The position numbers and the translations under genes are program-made. This document shows positions 40,768-50,247 of a DNA stretch of 64,000 nucleotides, piece by piece (the stretch's first letter is position 1; every line of letters starts with the position of its first letter). The stretch is from contig OZ253960.1 in NCBI GenBank assembly GCA_965267435.1, positions 2,604,001-2,668,000 on the forward strand, given 5' to 3'. This DNA is from JAWPMT01 sp965267435. GTDB taxonomy: Bacteria; Bacteroidota; Bacteroidia; Cytophagales; Cyclobacteriaceae. The notes below the pieces were generated by a model that ran no database searches, was not told the origin of the DNA, and saw nothing but the letters and a program-made list of their open reading frames with translations.

Positions 40768-42174
40768 CTAGACCTGAACGGTCTTCCATCTACCTCTACG
40801 GAAGATCAAAATCGCTACCACAGCATGCAGCGAGTGCGCTACTGCAATTGAAATGAAAACACCCGTCTCCTGCCACCCCAGAGGAATTGCCAGGAAATAA
40901 GCAAACGGTATCTGAAAGAGCCAGAAGACCCCAACATTGATGAACATCGGTGTTTTTGTATCACCCGCACCATTGAACGCCTGGGTCATCACCATCCCAT
41001 AGGCGAAGAACAGGTAGCCGAGGCAAATGATCTTCAAAGAATCAATAGCAATCGCATTGACGACCTCTTCCTGCTTGAACAACCCAATGATAGGGTCTGC
41101 GAAAACAAAGAATATCGCTGAGACAATGCCGAGGAACACCATGCAGTAGAAGGCGGTCTTCCACACAGACCTCTCTGCGCGCTCGGGCTGATTCGCCCCA
41201 AGGTTCTGGCCCACGAGGGTCGCTGCCGCGTTGGACATTCCCCAGGCGGGCAAGATCGTAAACACGATAACGCGAAACGAAATTTGGTAACCGGCTACGG
41301 CCTCTGTGCCAAATACAGATATGAGGCGAACGAGGAAAATCCAACTTGCCGACTCGATCAGGAACTGCCAGACACCTCCAAACGACACCTTGAGGATCTC
41401 CATGATCGTCTTTGCGCGCAGCACAAGGTTGTGAACAGTGAGTTTGATCAACGAAGATCCATTCACCAAATGGTAGATCTGGAACAACACACCAATGCTT
41501 CGTCCTGTGGTCGTCGCGATAGCGGCTCCCGTCACACCATAGGCTGGTATAGGTCCGAGGCCAAAAATCAAGATCGGATCAAGCACGATGTTCAGACTAT
41601 TGGCTAAAATCAATGAGCGCATGGCAATGGAGGCGTCCCCTGCCCCGCGGAAGATCGCATTGATCACGAAGAGCAGCATGACGCTCACATTTCCGGCAAA
41701 TATGATCCTCGTATAGCCCGCACCTTCGGCAATGAGGTCGGGCTCGCCGCCCATGAGTCGCAAAATATGCTCGGCACCCAGAAACCCGGCAATACCAAGA
41801 ACAATCGCCATAGTAGCGGTCACCACGATCCCCTGAAAAGCGGCGCTGGCCGCTCTCTCGGGGTCCTTCTCACCAATCCTTCGTGATACTATCGCCGTCA
41901 GGGCCATACTAAGCCCTACAGCCACGGAATAGATGATGAAGAGAACCGACTCTGTCAGTCCGACAGTGGCTACGGCATTGACACTGACCCGGGCCACGAA
42001 AAACACATCAACGATCGCGAAAATCGACTCCATGATCATTTCAGCGATCATCGGTACGCTTAGCAGAAATATCGCCTTGTTGATACTGCCACTCGTAAAC
42101 TCCTTCTCAGAGCCACGAAGTGCCATCATTAAATAGGAAAAAAACTGTTTAATACTACTGAGACCAGTACGCAT
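40768..42174 (-). CDS. MATE-family multidrug efflux transporter
   Basis: 468 aa, twelve membrane helices in two homologous halves: the first begins GSINKAIFLLSVPMIAEMIM, the second VSFGGVWQFLIESASWIF. The MATE hallmark segments AGDASIAMRSLILANSLNIV, DPILIFGLGPIPAYGVTGAA, SNAAATLVGQNLGANQPERA and GAGDTKTPMFINVGVFWLFQ are all visible. It would export drugs or metabolites in exchange for Na+ or H+. Substrate unknown. Monocistronic, with its own terminator. Confidence 0.92.
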   Translation of the reverse strand: MRTGLSSIKQFFSYLMMALRGSEKEFTSGSINKAIFLLSVPMIAEMIMESIFAIVDVFFVARVSVNAVATVGLTESVLFIIYSVAVGLSMALTAIVSRRIGEKDPERAASAAFQGIVVTATMAIVLGIAGFLGAEHILRLMGGEPDLIAEGAGYTRIIFAGNVSVMLLFVINAIFRGAGDASIAMRSLILANSLNIVLDPILIFGLGPIPAYGVTGAAIATTTGRSIGVLFQIYHLVNGSSLIKLTVHNLVLRAKTIMEILKVSFGGVWQFLIESASWIFLVRLISVFGTEAVAGYQISFRVIVFTILPAWGMSNAAATLVGQNLGANQPERAERSVWKTAFYCMVFLGIVSAIFFVFADPIIGLFKQEEVVNAIAIDSLKIICLGYLFFAYGMVMTQAFNGAGDTKTPMFINVGVFWLFQIPFAYFLAIPLGWQETGVFISIAVAHSLHAVVAILIFRRGRWKTVQV

Positions 42175-42623
42175 GATAAGTAGAAGTAAGTAAGTTGAGA
42201 AAATCGGGAAAAATGCCTGCTAGAAAGGAACCTTAGCAGGTGACAAACACGGACGGTATGTCAATTATCAGTAGCATGATGAGCAATGTTACGTAATTCC
42301 CTTGGGTCGAGGTTTCGAAAACCTGAAAAAAGTTTTCAACACGCAGACGAATGGCATTGGAGGCCTCTCATTACACTAACGCCGGTGAACCCCACAAGGG
42401 AGCGATTCACTACTTCATTTCACAGAGCAACTGCGCAATTCTTCCACCTCAACAGGTAATAAGTCTATCCGCTATACCCCGCTTTTATTTGACGCGTTAA
42501 CACTCTATAATAGTGGGTGAGCTCTGCGAAAAATCCGTTCCTATCTACATTTTTCTTTTATTGCAATGTCAGATACTGGAAGATTCGCACTGGAGTCATC
42601 CTGGAACATGTAATTAGATACCC
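42175..42623. other. 449-bp divergent spacer
   Basis: It lies between the MATE gene and the unknown gene at 42624. It holds a short AGGTTT-CGA-AAACCT hairpin near 42310 and otherwise nothing recognisable; no consensus promoter next to either gene. Confidence 0.5.
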
Positions 42624-43448
42624 ATGAATGAAGTACAGTCTCAGAATGGAGGATCGGTCCTCGCCGATCTTGACTGGTGTACCAGTAAACAGCTGAACCT
42701 GCTTGTCGAAGAGCCATTCGGCAAAGGAAGTCCGCTCAGGCTTAAGGAGTTGACACCAGCACAATATCAGGCGATCCCCCTGCTCAACCAAGTACAGTTT
42801 CTGATGAATGTACTCAGCACCAATGCTGTGCGCCTGACGGACAATGGCCAGCTCCCCCAGGAGCTTGTTGATGAGATATACGATGAGCGATTCATGGCCG
42901 AAGTCCTGTTGGAAGATGATTTTGACCCCACAGAGGATGGCAAAGACCTGATGTCTGTAAAGATTGCTCAGCAGATCCTGGTACATGCTGGAATATCCCA
43001 GGTGAAGAGTAGCAAGCTGACCCTGACGAAATCAGGCGCGAAGCTACTGGAGCAGCATTCCACACTACTAGAAACCGTACTCACCACCTACTGCTCACTT
43101 CTGCCGTGGTCGCAATTCGATGGCTTTGGCGACAATGAGATCGGTCAGTACGGATATGGGTTCTCGTTGCTGCTGATGAGTAACTATGGGCAGGAACTGA
43201 GACCTCAGAAGTTCTACTCCGAAAAGTATTTTGCAGCTTTCCCACAGCTCCTGACAGATGGTGCAGAGTCCAGATTTGGCTCCATGGAAAATATCTACGG
43301 GTGTTATCACACACGTACCTTCGATAGGTTCCTCGACGATTTTGGCCTTGTGGAGTTCCACACCGAAAAGCAGTGGAAAGTGGAGAAAGAGGTGGCCAAG
43401 ACTCCTCTCTTTGACGAACTGATCAAGTGCAAGCCTGCCTATCGATAG
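42624..43448 (+). CDS. Conserved-looking protein of unknown function
   Basis: 274 aa, cytoplasmic, acidic. Visible features: PLLNQVQFLMNVLSTNAV followed by RLTDNGQLPQELVDEIY (about 53-85), and near the middle a similar SKLTLTKSGAKLLEQH (about 132-147). The two LT-x-x/x-G-x-LP/LL turns look like winged-helix wings or a repeated helical unit. The C-terminal half (FDGFGDNEIGQYGYGFSLLL, YHTRTFDRFLDDFGLVE) is helical. I recognise no catalytic motif. It is flanked by the MATE and SSS transporter genes on the other strand. Its stop codon lies within its terminator hairpin. Confidence 0.65.
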   Translation: MNEVQSQNGGSVLADLDWCTSKQLNLLVEEPFGKGSPLRLKELTPAQYQAIPLLNQVQFLMNVLSTNAVRLTDNGQLPQELVDEIYDERFMAEVLLEDDFDPTEDGKDLMSVKIAQQILVHAGISQVKSSKLTLTKSGAKLLEQHSTLLETVLTTYCSLLPWSQFDGFGDNEIGQYGYGFSLLLMSNYGQELRPQKFYSEKYFAAFPQLLTDGAESRFGSMENIYGCYHTRTFDRFLDDFGLVEFHTEKQWKVEKEVAKTPLFDELIKCKPAYR

Positions 43449-43471
43449 ATAGGCCTACCTATTGTTTTTTT
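43437..43471 (+). terminator. Terminator overlapping the stop codon of the preceding gene
   Basis: GCCTATC-GATA-GATAGGC (43437-43454) or the alternative ATAGG-CCTA-CCTAT just after it can form, followed by TTTTTTT at 43465-43471. The second hairpin has better spacing to the T-run. Confidence 0.55.
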
Positions 43472-43488
43472 CAGCAGACCCTGAAAGA

Positions 43489-45093
43489 TCAACCTACGTT
43501 GCCCAGCAGGATGTAGATCAATACTGTGATCGCTATCAATATCCACCCAAATACGTTGGCATATCGCCAGGGTATAATTTCCACGGCGCCTTCATCTTTG
43601 ACCTTGAAGTCATCGGTACGAGGATAGAAGTGTGACACCAGATGCATCACTGCTATATTCAGGGCAAACTCCGTTCCCCACAAATGCACAAAGTGTACAT
43701 CCACCTCCAGGACGTAGTACATAGTAATGTAGAAAGCGAGACCGAAGACGAGTCCTGAAATGGCTCCCTTGGCAGAGACTTTTGGGAAGATGAAGCCTGC
43801 AATGATCACGCTTGCCATGGGTATAAAGAAGATACCGTTGAGTTGTTGCAGTAGCTGGTAGAGTCCTGATGGGGCCTTGGCCACGTAAGGCGCCAGGAAA
43901 ATGGAGAAAACTGCCAGCCCAATTGAAACTGCTTTGCCTATTCTGACAGCTCTATGTTCATCGGCATTCCTATTGATATATCGCTTGTAAATACCCAAGC
44001 TGAAGATGGTCGCAGCACTGTTCAACGCACTATTGAATGTACTGAGAATGGCTCCCATGATGACGGCCACAAAGAAGCCTGTCAACCACAATGGAAGTAC
44101 CTTCTTCACCACCATGGGGTAGACGTCATCTTGCCTGTCGAATAGTGAATCCCCGAAATAATAGAACCCGATGATCCCGGGGAGCACGACGATCAGCGGA
44201 ACGAGTATCTTCAATACACCGGTAAATAAAAGTCCTTTCTGTGCCTCCTTCAGACTAACGGCCCCCAATGCTCTCTGTATGATGGACTGGTGCATCGTCC
44301 AGAAGTACAGCTGGTTGATGACCAGACCAGTGAATAGGACACTAAAAGGCAGAATGGCCTCACGAGACCCCGGGCCAACGGACGGTTCATTGCTCACGAC
44401 GTTGAACTTCCAAGGGCTGTTTTCGAAAACCCTGGCGAGTCCGGTCAGGACATTGCCGTCCCCGATATCGATCAGTGCCAGTGTGGGCACCAACAAACCC
44501 GCCAGGAGCAGTCCAAAGCCGTTGATAGTATCAGACAGGGCCACCATCTTCAAGCCTCCGAAGATGGCATAGATGGAGCCGACTGTCCCTACCACGACGA
44601 CAGTGATCCATATCCCGGTATCCCGACTGACATCCAACAGGCCGGAGATCTCAAAGATGGCCTCAATGTTGATCGCTCCAGTGTAGAGTACAATGGGCAA
44701 TAGCGTGACAACAAAGGAGATGATCAGCATCAATGCGAGTAGCGTGCGAGTGATTGGACTGAAACGACGTTCGACGAATTCCGGAATGGTTGTCAGCCCC
44801 ATTTTGAGGTATTGTGGCACGAAGTAGAGCGCACCGACCACTAAGGCGATCGCTGAGGTCACCTCCCAGGCCATGATGATTGCGCCGTTTTTGTAGGAAG
44901 ACCCATTCATCCCAATTAGATGTTCGGTGGAAATGTTGGTCAGCAACATGGACCCCGCTATCACCACTCCCGTCAGGCTCCTGCCCCCGAGGTAGTAACC
45001 GTCCTGTGTATTGAGGTTCTCCTTTCGCAGCTTCCAAAACGAGTAGAAGATGACAAAGCCAGTGAAGAGAAGGAAGCCAAGGAGTGTAGCCAT
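43489..45093 (-). CDS. Sodium:solute symporter, SGLT-like (SSS family)
   Basis: 534 aa with about fourteen membrane helices. N-terminal half: DGYYLGGRSLTGVVIAGSML then NISTEHLIGMNGSSYKNGAI, where the S/T-rich helix carries Na+ ligands. YLKMGLTTIPEFVERRFSP, YAIFGGLKMVALSDTINGFG and QLYFWTMHQSIIQRALGA resemble bacterial Na+/sugar transporters (vSGLT type) more than the proline carriers; the W-x-x-x-Q-x-x-x-QR motif is typical for the sugar group. No sugar-utilisation gene is adjacent, so the substrate is open. Confidence 0.9.
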   Translation of the reverse strand: MATLLGFLLFTGFVIFYSFWKLRKENLNTQDGYYLGGRSLTGVVIAGSMLLTNISTEHLIGMNGSSYKNGAIIMAWEVTSAIALVVGALYFVPQYLKMGLTTIPEFVERRFSPITRTLLALMLIISFVVTLLPIVLYTGAINIEAIFEISGLLDVSRDTGIWITVVVVGTVGSIYAIFGGLKMVALSDTINGFGLLLAGLLVPTLALIDIGDGNVLTGLARVFENSPWKFNVVSNEPSVGPGSREAILPFSVLFTGLVINQLYFWTMHQSIIQRALGAVSLKEAQKGLLFTGVLKILVPLIVVLPGIIGFYYFGDSLFDRQDDVYPMVVKKVLPLWLTGFFVAVIMGAILSTFNSALNSAATIFSLGIYKRYINRNADEHRAVRIGKAVSIGLAVFSIFLAPYVAKAPSGLYQLLQQLNGIFFIPMASVIIAGFIFPKVSAKGAISGLVFGLAFYITMYYVLEVDVHFVHLWGTEFALNIAVMHLVSHFYPRTDDFKVKDEGAVEIIPWRYANVFGWILIAITVLIYILLGNVG

Positions 45094-45501
45094 TGGGAGT
45101 TGGGGTCAGGTTTGACCAGAAAGATAATGAATGGTGGAGTTTTGGGGATTTTGAGTTTAGGAGTTGGGGAATTCTGAGTTTAGGAATTTTGAGATGGGAA
45201 AATTGGAGGGTTGAAAATTGGCAGAAGCCATTCTCATAAGCAACCCTTCTAAGATCCTACTGACAAAGGAAGCATCTATTCACATAGATCAACGATCGTC
45301 CAACCACTGTCAATAGATTTCACTGGCCGTGCGCGTCCTAACGTCAAAATGACATTGCTTTCGAGAATGGCTTTCGGGGTTTCCTTGACTCAAGAGCATT
45401 CACTTACGAAAACCAGATGAGAACGGAGCAAAGCCGCTCCATGAAATGTCCATGCTTCGTCAAATTGACTAGATTGGAATTGAGAAATTACTCTTGATCC
45501 A
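45094..45501. other. 408-bp spacer with a purine-rich repeat tract
   Basis: A tract of GAGTTTAGGAGTT/GAATTTTGAGATGG-like words occupies about 45117-45221, related to the heptads at 22502-22680. A small GGAGC-AAAGCC-GCTCC hairpin lies near 45424. ATTG-N21-TACTCTTG just upstream of 45502 is a poor match to the promoter consensus. Confidence 0.5.
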
Positions 45502-47085
45502 ATGAAACCACTCACACGACTCTTCGTCACCTGCCTCGCCACCGCCATTTTCGCCAGTTGCGGTACATCTCCGACTACAGAGCCAACGCAGACACCCGTA
45601 CGCTTTCAGCAATCTTACAAGCCTCCAAAATTCGAAACTGACGATCGTCAACAGAAAATTGAAGGTATCCAGTCAGAGTTGGAGGAGTTAATCACCGGTC
45701 ACATGGAGGAACGCCATATACCAGGAATGACCTATGGCATCGTAGTTGATGGGGAACTTGTCATATCCGGCGCCCTAGGCCAAAGCAATGTTGCTGAGAA
45801 CATTGCGGCATCGACATCTACAAAATTTCGCATTGCTTCGATGACCAAAAGCTTTACGGCTATGGCGATCGTCAAGCTGCGTGATGAGGGCAAACTATCA
45901 CTCGAAGACCTGGCCGAAGACTATTTACCAGAGATGCGCAGCCTTACCTACCTTACCAGAGATGCGCCTCCCATCAGAATTAAAAATCTACTGACCATGA
46001 CTGCAGGATTCCCGGAAGATAACCCATGGGGGGACCGGCAATTGGACGAGCCAGAGGAGATGTTGATGGGCCTGATGTCTTCCGGTCCGTCCTTCTCTAA
46101 TGTCCCTGCATACGGCTACGAATACAGCAATACGGGATATGCATTGCTGGGGAGTATCGTATCGAAGGTTTCCGGGATGCCTTACCAGCAATACATCCGG
46201 GAAAACATCTTTGAGCCGTTGGGTATGTTGGACACGTATTGGGAGTATGACAGTGTCCCGGCGAAAGAACTCGCCATTGGCTACCGATGGGAGGACGAGG
46301 AATGGAAGCTGGAACCCATGCTGCACGATGGGTCATATGGCGCCATGGGCGGTCTCATTACTTCTATTGAGGACTTCAGCAAATATGTAAGCTTTCACTT
46401 GTCGGCCTGGCCTCCCCGAAATGACCCGGACGATGGCCCCATCAAAAGAGCCTCCTTAAGAGAGATGCACACACCCCAATATCCACGGCTCTATGCTGAC
46501 AGTGAAGACCACAAAGGTGAGTCGTGTCCTGCGATGGCCGGATATGGGTACGGTCTGGGAATAACCACCGACTGCAAGGGGCGGGTCAGAGTCTCTCACG
46601 GTGGAGCGCTGCCTGGGTTTGGTAGCAACTACTACTTCTTCCCCAAGTATGGCATTGGCATCATGGCCTTTTGCAATCTGACTTATACCAGTCCATGGCC
46701 ATCCGGCAAGGTCCTGGGGGACCTGTTGCTAGAGAGCGTGGATCCCGAAGAGAGGGGCCTCCCGACGTCGGACATCTTGATGGCAAGAAAGGATCAAGTA
46801 CTTGAGTTGACGCGCACCTGGGCCGAGGATTTGCAGGCTGAAATACTAGCCGAAAACTACTTCCTCGACAACCCCAAAGAGCAGCACATCCAAGAGGCAA
46901 AGGCACGTTGGGAGGAAGCGGGGGAGATTCTGTCCGTAGGTGAATTCGAAGCGTACAATCAGCTCCGTGGTGGGTTCAATGTAGAGACAGAAAATGGTAC
47001 TGTCGAGATATTCTTCACACTGTCGCCGGAATCTGACCCCAAAGTTCAGCGGATCTACTTTGGGTTTTATGAGGCGGGCGATTAG
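45502..47085 (+). CDS. Serine hydrolase lipoprotein, beta-lactamase class C / penicillin-binding fold
   Basis: 527 aa. Signal peptide with lipobox FASC (Cys20), so a lipoprotein. The active-site triad of the class C fold is present: Ser113-x-x-Lys116 (IASMTKSFTAMA), Tyr208-Ser-Asn210 (YEYSNTGYALLG) and HGG in RVSHGGALPGFGSNYY. A C-terminal domain of about 120 residues follows (AEILAENYFLDN, EAYNQLRGGFNVETENG). Proteins of this kind include esterases, D-amino-acid peptidases and penicillin-binding proteins; true beta-lactamase activity is not implied. Stand-alone gene. Confidence 0.88.
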   Translation: MKPLTRLFVTCLATAIFASCGTSPTTEPTQTPVRFQQSYKPPKFETDDRQQKIEGIQSELEELITGHMEERHIPGMTYGIVVDGELVISGALGQSNVAENIAASTSTKFRIASMTKSFTAMAIVKLRDEGKLSLEDLAEDYLPEMRSLTYLTRDAPPIRIKNLLTMTAGFPEDNPWGDRQLDEPEEMLMGLMSSGPSFSNVPAYGYEYSNTGYALLGSIVSKVSGMPYQQYIRENIFEPLGMLDTYWEYDSVPAKELAIGYRWEDEEWKLEPMLHDGSYGAMGGLITSIEDFSKYVSFHLSAWPPRNDPDDGPIKRASLREMHTPQYPRLYADSEDHKGESCPAMAGYGYGLGITTDCKGRVRVSHGGALPGFGSNYYFFPKYGIGIMAFCNLTYTSPWPSGKVLGDLLLESVDPEERGLPTSDILMARKDQVLELTRTWAEDLQAEILAENYFLDNPKEQHIQEAKARWEEAGEILSVGEFEAYNQLRGGFNVETENGTVEIFFTLSPESDPKVQRIYFGFYEAGD

Positions 47086-47656
47086 TGAGTCAGGTGGAAA
47101 CACCTGACAACACATCACACATGTATTTCATGCCGCAGGGGTAATGGATACTTACAAAAGGCGTCATTCCTGCGAGCCACATGATTTCTTAGTGCTGTAG
47201 AAGTTGCGTTATGCGATGCAGGAATCTGGCTTTTTTTAATCGCCGTCAGAGATCCCGGTATTCGGCACGAGTCTCCCTTGTAGGCAGAATTACTTGACGA
47301 AACTGGGATGACGTCGTTGATCACCCCCTTAGTCCCCCACAAGGGGGAGATAAGTAGTGCGGATCGAAGGGATTACCCTAGCCTAATAGACCGGATCGGA
47401 ATGGCACGAGGAAGGGGAGTGCCGGGAGTCCTAGCTTCTCGTTGAAAGAGTACGTAACCATTGGGGTCCCGGGACTGAGGGCGGGACAGGCGGGGCCGAA
47501 GTACAATGGAGAGCCGGAATATCAGCAGCACCAGGGAAGCCATCGTTCTCTCCAAATGGCGTCTCACTTTTTTGGCATGTGCAGACTGAACGTTCACTGG
47601 CAGAAGGAGAATGTTTACCTTAGGACCTCAATGTGTAAACCTTTAAAGAGAAACTG
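47086..47656. other. 571-bp spacer with degenerate intergenic repeats
   Basis: It contains CGTCATTCCTGCG...GCAGGAATC inverted repeat (arms 47166-47173 and 47218-47225), a CCGGTATTCGGCACG phrase shared in part with the spacer at 5240, and the CCCCC-ACAA-GGGGG hairpin at 47334-47347. TTTACCTTAGG about 35 bp upstream of the peptidase gene resembles a mutated -7 box. A 71-codon open frame at its right end has no protein-like features. Confidence 0.55.
47166..47225. repeat. Inverted repeat ATTCCTGC...GCAGGAAT
   Basis: 8-bp perfect arms 44 bp apart in the form GTCATTCCTGCG...GCAGGAATC, a widespread type of bacterial intergenic repeat. Confidence 0.45.
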
Positions 47657-49576
47657 ATGCGCACTATTTCGATATTGTTGACCGCCCCAATGCTGTTTTT
47701 TTTGAGTTGCTCCGGACTGCAGGAAACCACTCAAACGACGAAGTATACGATCGAACAGTTCTACAAAAACACGAACATCGGCGGCGGGAGCTTCTCCCCT
47801 GATGAATCCAAGCTCCTTGTGTCAAGCAACGAAACGGGCATCTACAATGTCTACGAGATTGAGTTGGCGACGGGTAATCGCAAGGCCCTGACCAACTCAA
47901 CAGAAGAATCCTTCCTTGCCAGGTCTTATCTGCCAAATGATGACAGGTTCATTTTCACTTTTGATGAAGGCGGCAATGAACAGTATCAAATTCACCTATC
48001 TGGTGGAGAAGGTACTTCGCGCAATTTGACACCTGGTGATAGCATCAGAAATCAATTCTGGGGATGGAGCCGTGATGAGGAAAGTATGTTTTACAGCTCC
48101 AATCGTCGGGATCCACGCTTCATGGACATCTATGAGCTGGCCATCTCCCAGTTTGATGAAGAAAACCCTATCGGTGAGATCATCTATCAAAACAATGATG
48201 GTATCGATGTTTCGGAAATATCGCCGGACAAAAACTACTTCGTTTTCGTGCAGGCAATCACGACGTCAGCCAACAAAATGTATCTGTACAACCGCGCGAC
48301 TGGGGAAAGAACCGATATCAGTGGAGAGGGTGCATCCTACAATCCCCAGTTCTTCAGCCTCGACAATCAGTACCTCTATTACACTACCGATGAAAACGCC
48401 AACTTCAGTTACCTCGCTCGTCGGGAACTGGCGTCTGGCAACGTCGAAAAAGTGCATGAAGCCGACTGGGATGTCATGTATGCCTATGACTCATGGAATG
48501 AAAAGTATCGCGTGATCGGGATCAATGAAGATGCCAAAACCAAGGTTCGGGTCTACGATTTGGAGACGGGTGATGAGGTTCAGATGCCCGACATGGGCAG
48601 TGCGAGCGTATCGTCGGTAGGCATCTCAAAAAGCGAGCAACTGGCACGACTCACCGTGAGTAGTTCGGCCTCCCCGACCAATATGTACCTGTACAACTTC
48701 GAAACCGGCGATCTTAAGCAACTGACAAACACACTCAATGAAGAGATCAATGGCGATGACCTGGTCGAGGGACGAGTGGTCCGATTCGAATCATTTGATG
48801 GGGTAGAAATCCCCGCCATCTACTACGAGCCAAAGGGTGCCTCCACTGAAAACCCTGTACCTGCCCTTGTGCGCGTGCATGGTGGTCCCGGAGGCCAATC
48901 ACGACTCAGCTACAACGCTCTCAATCAGTACCTCTTGAATCATGGCTACGCCATCCTCGCCGTGAACAACCGAGGTAGTAGTGGATATGGCAAAGAGTTC
49001 TACGAAATGGATGACCTCAACCACGGCGATAAGGACCTGAAGGACTGTATTGCTGGTAAGGACTTTCTGGCCTCCACTGGTGTGATAGATATGGACAAAG
49101 TAGGCATCCTGGGAGGATCCTACGGTGGCTATATGGTGATGGCAGCCCTGGCATTTGAGCCGGAGGCCTTCGATGTGGGTGTGAACATCTTTGGGGTGAC
49201 CAACTGGATCAGGACATTGCGCTCAATCCCTCCTCACTGGGAAAGCTTCAAGGATGCCCTGTTCAAAGAGCTGGGCGACCCCTACAGTGCGGACTCAGCA
49301 AGGTTGTACAATATCTCTCCTCTATTCCATGCGCAAAATGTCACCAAGCCACTCATGGTCCTGCAGGGTGCGAACGACATTCGGGTATTGCAGGTAGAAT
49401 CTGATGAAATCGTGGAGGGCGTCCGTGCCAACGGCGTGCCCGTAGAATATGTAATCTTCGATGATGAGGGTCACGGATTTCGAAAGAAGGAAAATGAGAT
49501 CAACGGCTACGGACAGATCAAGGACTTCCTCGATAAGCACCTAAAAGGCGGAGGAGAACTAGCGGCCAGTCTATAG
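47657..49576 (+). CDS. S9 family (prolyl oligopeptidase/DPP-like) peptidase, lipoprotein
   Basis: 639 aa. Lipobox LSC with Cys18 (FFLSCSGLQ), so probably anchored to a periplasmic membrane face. Residues about 35-370 form the beta-propeller (FSPDESKLLVSSNETGIYNV, YSSNRRDPRFMDIYEL, ISPDKNYFVFVQAITT). The alpha/beta-hydrolase domain from about 385 has VRVHGGPGGQSRL, NNRGSSGYGKEFYEMDDLNH, the nucleophile in LGGSYGGYMVMAAL, Asp in GANDIRVLQVESDEIV and His in DDEGHGFRKKENE. It cleaves short peptides, in DPP IV-like or acyl-aminoacyl fashion. 37 bp before the next gene on the same strand. Confidence 0.92.
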   Translation: MRTISILLTAPMLFFLSCSGLQETTQTTKYTIEQFYKNTNIGGGSFSPDESKLLVSSNETGIYNVYEIELATGNRKALTNSTEESFLARSYLPNDDRFIFTFDEGGNEQYQIHLSGGEGTSRNLTPGDSIRNQFWGWSRDEESMFYSSNRRDPRFMDIYELAISQFDEENPIGEIIYQNNDGIDVSEISPDKNYFVFVQAITTSANKMYLYNRATGERTDISGEGASYNPQFFSLDNQYLYYTTDENANFSYLARRELASGNVEKVHEADWDVMYAYDSWNEKYRVIGINEDAKTKVRVYDLETGDEVQMPDMGSASVSSVGISKSEQLARLTVSSSASPTNMYLYNFETGDLKQLTNTLNEEINGDDLVEGRVVRFESFDGVEIPAIYYEPKGASTENPVPALVRVHGGPGGQSRLSYNALNQYLLNHGYAILAVNNRGSSGYGKEFYEMDDLNHGDKDLKDCIAGKDFLASTGVIDMDKVGILGGSYGGYMVMAALAFEPEAFDVGVNIFGVTNWIRTLRSIPPHWESFKDALFKELGDPYSADSARLYNISPLFHAQNVTKPLMVLQGANDIRVLQVESDEIVEGVRANGVPVEYVIFDDEGHGFRKKENEINGYGQIKDFLDKHLKGGGELAASL

Positions 49577-49612
49577 CGTTGAAAACATAAAACAAACGCA
49601 GTCGGTGAGCCC

Positions 49613-50203
49613 ATGTCTTATACCCAGGAGGAAATCGACGTTTTCGTCAGCAAGCTGCTGGCGATCGAAAGGCGGCAAGCCTCGACGAATCTGAGCCGGG
49701 AGGACCGCAAGGAATTGGCGCTTAGCATCGGGGTCTCCGAAGAAGTTTGGCTCGCCTTTGAAAACGACTTTGAAGGGTACCTGCAGCGAGGTCACAGCTT
49801 CCGCGAAGGCGGCAATGATGATGACGCTATTGCGGAGTACATGGCGGCGTTTCTGATAGACCCCTATCACGAAGGTTTGCTCTTTGGTCTAGCCAGGGCC
49901 CACAAGCGACGCTTTCACGATCAGGGCGACGCAAAGGACAAAGCTGCCGCAGAGAAGTACGCACGCAGGCTGCTGGAAATCAATCCCAGGAATCGCAAAG
50001 CAGTGTCCATCATCAATGACCTGAAGGCCTCCCCCAGAGATCCTACATTGATAATCAGCCTATCGGTCCTGATTGGGGCGGGATTAGGGATCGTGTTGGG
50101 CTTCGCCATGCGAAGGGTGAGTCTCGGTATAGTCGTAGGCGTGGGCGTGGGTCTTGCGATTGGGATGGCCATCAGTCAAATTGTGAATCGTCGGCGCAGA
50201 TAG
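49613..50203 (+). CDS. Small TPR-like protein with C-terminal glycine-rich membrane hairpin
   Basis: 196 aa. N-terminal helices (EEIDVFVSKLLAIERRQ, EDRKELALSIGVSEEVW) lead into two TPR-like units (HSFREGGNDDDAIAEYMAAF, then YHEGLLFGLARAHKRRF) and AAAEKYARRLLEINPRNRKA. Two hydrophobic Gly-rich segments at about 144-162 and 168-186 (LSVLIGAGLGIVLGFAMRR, GIVVGVGVGLAIGMAISQI) form a membrane hairpin of glycine-zipper type. No known function. Likely co-transcribed with the S9 peptidase upstream (37-bp gap) and possibly with the hydrolase fusion downstream (44-bp gap). Confidence 0.7.
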   Translation: MSYTQEEIDVFVSKLLAIERRQASTNLSREDRKELALSIGVSEEVWLAFENDFEGYLQRGHSFREGGNDDDAIAEYMAAFLIDPYHEGLLFGLARAHKRRFHDQGDAKDKAAAEKYARRLLEINPRNRKAVSIINDLKASPRDPTLIISLSVLIGAGLGIVLGFAMRRVSLGIVVGVGVGLAIGMAISQIVNRRRR

Positions 50204-50247
50204 TTGCCGGCCGTTTTGATTAACTTTCCTTTATAGACCTGCAAGCC

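Noticed and set aside
45502..47085. Beta-lactamase resistance gene
   Set aside because: The SxxK, YSN and HGG pattern is shared by many esterases and peptidases; lipoprotein form and C-terminal domain do not match class C resistance enzymes.
47442..47657. 71-codon frame before the S9 peptidase gene
   Set aside because: No family resemblance or signal, and it spans the probable promoter of the peptidase gene.
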